Part shown: positions 9,289 to 15,660 of the stretch, one piece after another
Numbering within the stretch: the stretch's first letter is position 1
Layout of the letters: the number at the start of each line of letters is the position of its first letter
Program-made: the position numbers and the translations under genes
From: Parachlorella kessleri
Lineage: Eukaryota > Chlorophyta > Trebouxiophyceae > Chlorellales > Chlorellaceae
NCBI GenBank assembly: GCA_001598975.1
Contig: BBXU01000663.1
Span: forward strand, 1-15,660
Length of the DNA stretch: 15,660 bases
Direction: 5' to 3'
The notes under the pieces: model-generated
Told to the model about the DNA's origin: nothing
What the model saw: only the letters and a program-made list of their open reading frames with translations
The model's database searches: none

Positions 9289-12200
9289 ATGCAACCCCAG
9301 CAAGTCCTTCGCAATTCGTTTCAGCAGCTAGTTGTGAACCATCAGGTTCAGCGGCCTGCCGCCAACCGCAACTACTCTGGGCGCAAGGGTGCACACAGGC
9401 AGCAGCGCCGGCCCGCCCCACTAACCACCAGCCCTTTCGATGGTGCGCCCAGAGACTGGGCCCTGCACGCCGTGCGAGCTGACCAGGCTAATGACACTGT
9501 TGACACCGAAACTCTCAAGGCCATCTCCGACATTACGCGCCAGGTGGACCAGCAGCACGCAGACATCCTGAGCCGCAGCTCTGAGGAGGCTGCAAGGGGC
9601 GTGGCTGAGCCGGCCAGCCAGCTGCGGACCAAGGTCATGTCATCCATACTGGACCTGCAGAACGGCCTGCTGGAGCGCGAGACAGAGGTGCGCTGGTCAA
9701 ACTGGGTGCACAATTGAATATCTAGTACATATGTGTAGGGGGCCTGTTTTTCTTGGCGCCCTAAGCCTGTAGTCTGGCACTTGCAGCTTTGTTGTGTGGC
9801 TAGGGTCATGGACGAATTTAACAATGACAGGGGCGGGGTTGAGACACTACTTTGGCCAGGCTGTTAGGCTGTGAAGCAAGCTCACGTCCCCTGCCTGCGT
9901 GTTTCCTGAACTGCAGGTTCGTCTGCTGCTGCTGGCAGCGCTGTGCGGGGAGCACCTGCTGCTGCTAGGCCCGCCTGGCACTGCCAAGTCGGAGCTGAGT
10001 AGGCGGCTGAGCAAGCTCACGGGCGGCCGCTACTTTGAGCGCCTGCTGACACGCTTCTCAGTGCCAGAGGAGCTGTTCGGCCCGCTGTCCATGAAAGGTG
10101 CGTAGCCTAGCCTGAGGCATCCTTTGGTCCTGCCAACTCTTTTGCCTTTGGTGGTGCATCTTGCGGTTGGTTCCAAGGGTGTGAGTGGTTTACAGGGTGA
10201 GAAAGCAGCCCATTGCTGTTAGACTCTCCCCAGCCCCTGCTGGCGGATCCCTACTGCCGAGTACATCCTCTTGGGAAGTCGAGGGGCGCATCATAATGTA
10301 TTGGCGGGCGTGTTTGCTGCAGGCTTGGAGAATGATGAGTACGTCCGCCAGATTCAGGGCTACTTGCCCACAGCGGAGGTGGCCTTCATCGATGAGATCT
10401 TCAAGGCCAACTCTGCCATTCTGAACGCGCTGCTGACGCTGCTCAACGAGCGCCTGTTTGACAATGGCTCCCAGCGGCTGGAGGTGCCGCTGCTGTGCCT
10501 GGTGAGCCGCTGCAATATTTGCTTTCTTACATTTTATGTTTACTTATACAAAAGATAAAAAGCATATGACACTGCCAGCCCTGCGACTCACGCACGGCAC
10601 ATCCTTTTTAGAGGTTGGTCAAGTGACGTGGCTGGCGTGGCTGAGCAAGGCTGGGAGGGACCAGGTGTTGTTTCTCGCGGTCGTCCTGGGGGGCAGGAAG
10701 GATAGGCATGCTGGTGTGGTTTGGGTGGCAAATCTGCAGGGGACGCTGGCCTGCAGTGTGTACGTGTTGGGGTGGGTGCTCGGTCTGAGAGCGAGGAGGA
10801 AAGTGTGGCGACAATCCCCTGTTGCTCGCAGGTTGGTGCCAGCAATGAGCTGCCTGAGAGTGAGGAGCTGGATGCGTTGTATGACCGCTTCCTCATCCGC
10901 CGCCAGGTGGCGCAGGTGTCTGCAGCACAGGTGAGCTTGTTATAGCGTGTGGTGGGGCCCAAGGAGAATGCACTTGCTTGCTTGCAAACGTGGGTTCCAG
11001 ACTGTCGACCCTGGTTGCAAATGGGTGGTAGCCAAACTTTAGAAGGGATGGTATGCAAACTTGAACAGGCCCAAGGTTCTGCCAACACCACTTGGTATGG
11101 GTCTGCACCTCGTCTTGCCCAGCCTTCTTGCGGAGGAGGGGGCAAGGCGCGGGACGGCATATAGCCGTCCCATGATCTGATGAGCACACATGTGGAACAG
11201 CAAGCGCCTTTCAGGGGTGGAAGAGGCTTGGGCAGCGGCCATTTAGCAACTCGGAGTGTGGTTGTTAGCCTGTGTGGGTGGATGCGAGTTGGGGACTAAC
11301 CTGACGTGGGTGCATGCACCCCCCTCGCTGTGCAGCTGGGCACACTGGCCAGGCTGGCGGCGGGCTCCGTGGACGCTGCGCTGCTGAGCACAGACCAGGT
11401 GGCCACCAACGGCTCCGGGCCTGCTGCAGGCCTGGAGGAGCTCACAATCCAGGATTTCAGGTGAAGCATCTGCTCCCTTGCGCCTGACATGTGGGCCCAC
11501 ACCCTTTGGAGCTGAAGTCAGCGCGATCGTCTTCTGTGTGCCGGCAAAGCCGTCTCTTTCTGGTGGCACCGGCCGGGCCCTTACTTGCAACTTGTTTCTC
11601 CAGAGGCCTTGGTCTCTGTGGCACGGCGACGCCTGCGAAGAGAGAAGGAGGCTGTCGATAGGTGGAGGAGAGTCGAGGACACGCACCACATCCCTAGTCA
11701 TGCATTTGAGCCCAATGCTTGCTAACAAGGGCGTGCATATTTGATTACGCTTTGGCAAGCTTACCTACTGATAGGATGGCTCTCTGTCAAAGATTCTGAG
11801 GTTGCACAGCTCGTTACAGGCCGGTGCTGAGAGCAGCCCTTGCAGGCCTGTGCACTGTTGAGTTTCACGGCGCTCTTCTCCTCCAGGACGCAGCTGTTCC
11901 TGATGGGGGTACGTGCACCTGCGTGCGCGCAGGAGCACTGCCCAGGAGGCGTACAAATCCGTGGAGCTGCCGGAGTCGGTGATCGATGTCCTGACCGGCG
12001 TCCGCAATTACCTGCAGGTAGGGGCTGGCCACGGGTGTTGCAGTTGCAGACCGCGCCTGTCAGTTTCCTGCCCCCTACTACTTGGCCTCAGCGCGATTGC
12101 ACATGCATGTGGTGGAGGGGGCATCTGCCGCTCATACCATGGACTGGTTGCTGAGTAGGGAGCACAAGAAGCATGCCTTCCGCCACAAGCCCTCTGCCAG

Positions 12201-13751
12201 CAGCAATGTAGAGGCTATGGCCATGCGGATGCCCATGTCCTCTGCCAGCGCGGCTTGTGCATCTGGGCAGGCGAGCAGTGCACTGACCGCGGACCCGTGG
12301 GTTACACCGACCCGCCCTGCAGGACAAGTGCGAGCCGCCGGTGTATGTGTCGGACCGCCGCTTCATGAAGGCGGTGCGCATGCTTCAAGTGGCGGCCTTT
12401 GCCGACGGCAGGGACCAGGTGAGAGGGCCTTGGTGGCGGGCAGTGGCTGCGGTCTGTCGTGCCGCCGCACCAGGTGTCCGCCTCTATGAGTGCTGCCGCC
12501 TAGCTGTCGTCAAAGCTGCTGCTGCTCGCCTGCATAGCCCGGGCTGCCGCTTTCTGACGCTTCTGTCTGGGCCAGGATGCTGCCAGCTGGTGCGACAATG
12601 CTTGCACCATCCCTCAAGATCCACGGCCGTGCTATGGCAGCTCATCCTTCCTTCCAGGCCCACTGGCTCATAAACCTCCGTCTTGCGCGCAGGTGCACGA
12701 GTACGACTGCCTGCTGCTGGAGTTTGTGCTGGGCCAGCGGCCCGACGACGCGGCCAAGGTGAAGCAGTACGTGCTGGACACCATCGCCTCTGACCCGGGC
12801 CTGCAGCAGACGGAGCTGGTGTTCCTGGGGCTCTTTGGCCGCGCCTGCCGCATCCTGGAGGCACCCAGCAACGAGGTGGGTGCGCTGGGTTGACCGGCTG
12901 GCTGGCTGACTTGAAGATTGGTAGGTCTTGGCAGGCACGCCGCCTGACTAGCAGTGTGGGAAGGCGTGTCGAGATCTTGGGGCGGCATCAGTGGGGCCAG
13001 GTGTGGCTCCCGGCCTGGCGGCACATGCTCGGGCCTGTTGGCCCCCCGGCTAAGGGCTCTGGGCCTGCCTGGTCGGGATGCGCAGGAGCTGTCTGAGGCC
13101 CGTGCTGAGGCTGCTTCGCTGGTGGAGCTGCTGGAGATGCGCACCGGCGCGCTGGCGGCCACGCTGCCGGCTGCCGGCGCCGCGGGCGGCTTCCCCGAGC
13201 TGCGCAGCACGGTCTGGCAGAGCGACGCGTCGGTGCAGGCGGCGGTGCAGGCGCTGACGCCGCAGATGACGGAGAACAAGAAGCGGGTGGGTGGCAGGGC
13301 GGCGGCCGTGGTTGGGGACGGCGGTGTGGCCCAGTGGGCGTGGGGGCGGGTGGCGATGGGACGAGCAGACGAGGGGTACCTAAGTGTTTGTGGGCAAGGA
13401 GTGACAGCAAGGGGGGGGGGGGGGTCTTGGGGGCGCTTAGGTTTGGAGCCGGGATGTGCGCAATGTTTCGGTAGCACAAAAATCATGCATGCCTGTTCCC
13501 TGTTTTCTGCTTTCCTGACTGACGCAGCTGGCACCCACCAAACTGCTGTGTAACCCTTGTTGTCATGTGCGCATCCCTTACTAAGTTTACCAAGTTTTGC
13601 CTGTGTCGGCTGTGTGCAGGTGGAGGACCTGCTGCGGGAGGCGCTGCTGCTGCGGGAGGCGCTGGACCGCGGCGTGGCGGCCAGCCAGCTGGAGAAGCTA
13701 CTGCCCAAGCGGTACAAGCAATACACCAAGGGCATCTCTGGCAGGGTGTAG
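9289..13751 (+). CDS. MoxR-family AAA+ ATPase, RavA type
   Basis: MoxR ATPases are ATP-driven chaperones that act on protein complexes. Bacterial RavA works with the VWA-domain protein ViaA; no such partner is visible here. Exons: 9289-9687, 9917-10097, 10323-10501, 10832-10930, 11336-11460, 11933-12017, 12323-12418, 12693-12875, 13086-13286, 13620-13751. They join in phase into 559 residues (E. coli RavA is about 500). Residues 151-158 form Walker A, GPPGTAKS; 213-218 Walker B, VAFIDE; VGASNE (254-259) holds the sensor-1 Asn; YDRFLIRR (270-277) contains the conserved Arg region. [15 protein letters not shown] and [15 protein letters not shown] match the RavA lid region after the AAA+ core. 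The last 110 residues are helical and charged, probably coiled coil, and no LARA-like domain was recognised. The ATG at 9289 is the first in frame; the frame stays open upstream but without ATG. Residues 1-65 are Arg/Gln-rich, acid-poor and end HAVRA, suggesting an organelle transit peptide, probably plastid. The substrate is unknown. Confidence 0.92.
13411..13424 (+). repeat. Homopolymer run of 14 G
   Basis: The run lies in the RavA intron 13287-13619 and so has no effect on the protein. Its exact length should be treated with caution. Confidence 0.85.
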
Positions 13752-14434
13752 GCTTGGCACGCAGCAGCGGCACGAGCAGAGTATCCCCTGGTGCCTCTTG
13801 CGAGAGAGAGCTCGAAGTGAGGGAGCGAGCGGCCGGGTGTGTGGCTGGATTGCTTGGGCGCCGGTAGGGGACTGTGGAGAGTCACTAGGCGGGTCTTTGG
13901 CCCTGTGAGGGCTCATACTGAGGCTGCCCTGTGCGGAAGATGTGTGCTTAACAAGTGCCAGCTTCACAGTGCATCACATTGTGCGCGATCAAACTGATGT
14001 TGCCCAAAGTCACGAACGCACCAAGCCACAGAGTCCGGCAGTCGATGAAACGGATGATGGACATGGAAGCATGGACAGAGGGAGGTCTAAGGTGACTTGG
14101 ATGTTAACAAGGTATGCTCGGGCCAGATGGGGGTCGCTCTTAGCACTTTGGTACTTGGTTTATACCTCAACAAATGTTTCTCACTGGGGTGCCAACCCCT
14201 TGCTACAAACACCTTTGTGCTATCTGCAAGCTTGCGAGGCGGGCTTTGTGCTGTGGAGGTAGTGTTTGTCTCTTGGCTCTTTCCGTGGGCATGCTCCCAC
14301 CTGCATTGTTGGCGACGGGCATGTTCATTGAAAGTCCACACACTGCTTACTGTTGATAGTTGGCTCGGTTTTGCTTTGGGTGCATTGGAGGCATCGCTTC
14401 ATCTTGCAGTTTAGGGCGGGGTAAGAGAATGATG

Positions 14435-14439
14435 TGTAA
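14435..14439 (+). terminator. Candidate TGTAA poly(A) signal for RavA (proximal)
   Basis: A TGTAA motif in GATGTGTAAG, about 685 bases after the RavA stop codon. It is the first plus-strand copy I found after the stop. A second copy lies about 90 bases further on. Confidence 0.45.
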
Positions 14440-14523
14440 GTCCACGGTATTAGTTGCTGGATAGCCTTCGAGTGCGCTCCTTTGAGCCTTGTGGGACCAT
14501 ATGCACGACTTTCAGCACCGTGT

Positions 14524-14528
14524 TGTAA
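14524..14528 (+). terminator. Candidate TGTAA poly(A) signal for RavA (distal)
   Basis: TGTAA in GTTGTAACC. It is an alternative to the copy at 14435 and would give a 3' untranslated region of about 780 bases, still upstream of the CAND1 start. Confidence 0.35.
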
Positions 14529-14560
14529 CCTTGGAGGGTATCAAAGGCACAAGGCGGACA

Positions 14561-14567
14561 TATAGAT
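14561..14567 (+). promoter_or_regulatory. Weak TATA-like element upstream of CAND1
   Basis: ACATATAGATTTG is the only TATA-like string between the RavA poly(A) candidates and the CAND1 ATG. It is about 295 bases from the ATG, which would imply a long leader. Many algal genes lack a TATA box, so this may be chance. Confidence 0.2.
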
Positions 14568-14855
14568 TTGAATGCTTGGCCGTGGCCATTGCTTCATCAG
14601 GAGTCAACATGCCACGTGGGCAAGGTACACCGTGTACTGATCCATCTCCATGTCGAAACCCGTGCCTCTGATTTCTGCAACGACAGTACAGCCAAGCGGG
14701 GTTGGTCAGCTTGGATTGTCAGCCTTGGGCCCTGGGCGCACAGATCCCCTTGTGGCTGTCGGGGTGATCAGTCCAGTGAACACTTGTCTGACAGAAGGAA
14801 GGCAGACAGCCTCCCCCTTCTTTCCACCAGCTTGTGTTGTTACCCTTCAGCAGCC

Positions 14856-15278
14856 ATGGTAAGCCTATACTGCGACTTGGCTCGCTCACCCATGTCTTGA
14901 TGGCCTGGACCACAGCAGTTGCCGACCCCGTGCCGTGCAGGCGAACGTCGCTCTTAGCCTGATCCTGGAGAAGATAGCCTCCAAGGACAAGGACTTTAGG
15001 TGCGGGCTACGGGTTGCAGCGCGGGTGGCTGGGATGGCATCCTTGGATCGCATCAGGCTGGCCCGGTGCGCTGGTTACCTCGATGTCTATGTCCTTGCCT
15101 GGGCTGGTCGCTGCTGTACATATAGGTACATGGCCACGTCTGACCTGGCAAACGAGCTGGCCAAGGAGAGCTTTAAGTTTGAGGAGTACATGGCCGCCAT
15201 CGAGAAGCAGGTCACCCAGGTGGTCATCACCCAGCTGGAAGACCAGTCGGGCGACATCTCGGGCCTGGCAGTCAAGTG
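14856..15278 (+). CDS. CAND1: CAND1, cullin-associated NEDD8-dissociated protein 1 (N-terminal exons)
   Basis: CAND1 is a large HEAT-repeat protein that binds cullins lacking NEDD8 and swaps substrate adaptors on SCF-type ubiquitin ligases. Three coding exons are seen: 14856-14858 (only the ATG), 14941-14999 and 15126-15278. They join in phase to give MANVALSLILEKIASKDKDF, then R-YMATSDLANELAKESF and ending SGDISGLAVK plus two bases of a Cys codon. This matches the CAND1 start in plants and animals, notably DKDFRYMATSDL and the later LAVKC. The ATG has a good context (CAGCCATGG) and is directly followed by the donor GTAAGC. The full protein is about 1,200 residues, so only the first 72 codons are present. 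The next exon, expected to begin with Leu-Ala-Pro-Leu after the Cys, is not in the window. Confidence 0.88.
15000..15125 (+). other. Stop-free, in-frame intron 2 of CAND1
   Basis: The intron begins TTTAG|GTGCGG and ends TATAG|GTACATG. It is 126 bases (42 codons) with no stop in the CAND1 frame, so unspliced RNA would encode 42 extra residues between DKDFR and YMATSD. Those residues have no place in the family, which is contiguous there. Confidence 0.85.
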
Positions 15279-15660
15279 GTGAGCCGTGCCGGGGTGGTGT
15301 AGCGCCGTGGGTGTGCAGTGCAGTGCAGTGCAGGCACGTATGTGAGGGGGATCCTTATAGGCACCTGCTTGCACTGCACGATGTGTCAACTGACGGCTGG
15401 GCCTGGGCCTGTAGCGCTGCCCCGGCCGGTTGGCGTGGGGGACCAGGCCGCGCAGCTCCGGGCATGCAGTGTGTGCTAGACTTGGCCAAGCACGGAGGAG
15501 GCATGCACTGCCGACAGGCCCGTCGCGGGTGGAGAGCGTGCACACGGCCGGCCGGGGACTGCCTGCCCAGCGTTGTGTGTGACCTTGCTGGCCCCGGAGA
15601 TTCCCAACACCATAACCCCCCTGCTGCTCCTCTTGCTTTGTGCCAACCCCTGCTGCCCCA
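15279..15660 (+). other. Partial intron 3 of CAND1
   Basis: The intron opens with the donor GTGAGC after AAGTG. No acceptor followed by the expected CAND1 continuation was found up to the window edge, so it is at least 382 bases. Apart from a short repeat at 15314 I see nothing in it. Confidence 0.7.
15314..15333 (+). repeat. Short tandem repeat, four copies of TGCAG
   Basis: Four perfect TGCAG units lie inside CAND1 intron 3, 35 bases after the donor. The repeat is a simple microsatellite-like tract. Confidence 0.9.

Larger units (their letters stand above)
13752..14855 (+). other. RavA 3' untranslated region and CAND1 upstream region
   Basis: No open frame here resembles a known protein on either strand. 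The left two thirds probably form the RavA 3' untranslated region, ending near one of two TGTAA signals. The right third should contain the CAND1 promoter and leader. Nothing else was recognised. Confidence 0.55.

Noticed and set aside
11886..11932. A possible micro-exon in RavA after CTCCTCCAG with a GTACGT donor at its end
   Set aside because: It would need an intron of only about 24 bases. Joining 11460 directly to 11933 is in phase and matches the family.
15279..15660. A further CAND1 exon before the window edge
   Set aside because: No acceptor here leads to the expected Leu-Ala-Pro-Leu continuation in the required phase.

Overview
This window reads as nuclear DNA of a green alga (Chlorophyta; class not resolved). 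It is GC-rich and intron-dense. Exons are mostly 60-200 bases and introns mostly 80-480 bases with GT..AG ends. Candidate poly(A) signals have the TGTAA form typical of green algae. The proteins resemble plant and cyanobacterial families. No bacterial-style operons, RNA genes, transposons or CRISPR arrays were found.

Layout, left to right. (1) 1-1439, minus strand: the 5' part of a chloroplast SecY translocase gene (SCY1-like). Three exons are visible; the rest lies left of the window, and the first exon with the start codon is unresolved between about 1440 and 2275. (2) 3268-8708, minus strand: a complete gene for a plastid phytyl ester synthase / diacylglycerol acyltransferase-like protein (PES family), rebuilt as 11 exons and about 784 residues. 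(3) 8709-9288: a divergent promoter region with one palindromic TATA box. (4) 9289-13751, plus strand: a complete MoxR-family AAA+ ATPase gene of the RavA type, 10 exons and 559 residues. (5) 14856-15278, plus strand: the first three coding exons of CAND1, the cullin exchange factor, which continues beyond the right edge.

Exon joins were tested by three checks: splice dinucleotides, agreement of codon phase across each junction, and continuity of recognised family motifs. All joins in the PES, RavA and CAND1 models agree on all three. SecY, PES and possibly RavA are predicted plastid proteins; CAND1 acts on cullin-RING ubiquitin ligases in the nucleus and cytosol. No shared pathway is evident beyond the three neighbouring plastid genes.

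The main points of interest are gene-structure oddities. Two introns are stop-free and a multiple of three long, and a third stretch in PES behaves the same way. One or two introns are of the GC-AG class. The CAND1 start codon stands alone as the whole coding part of its exon. PES and RavA appear to share a symmetrical core promoter. I do not see a novel multi-gene system here.
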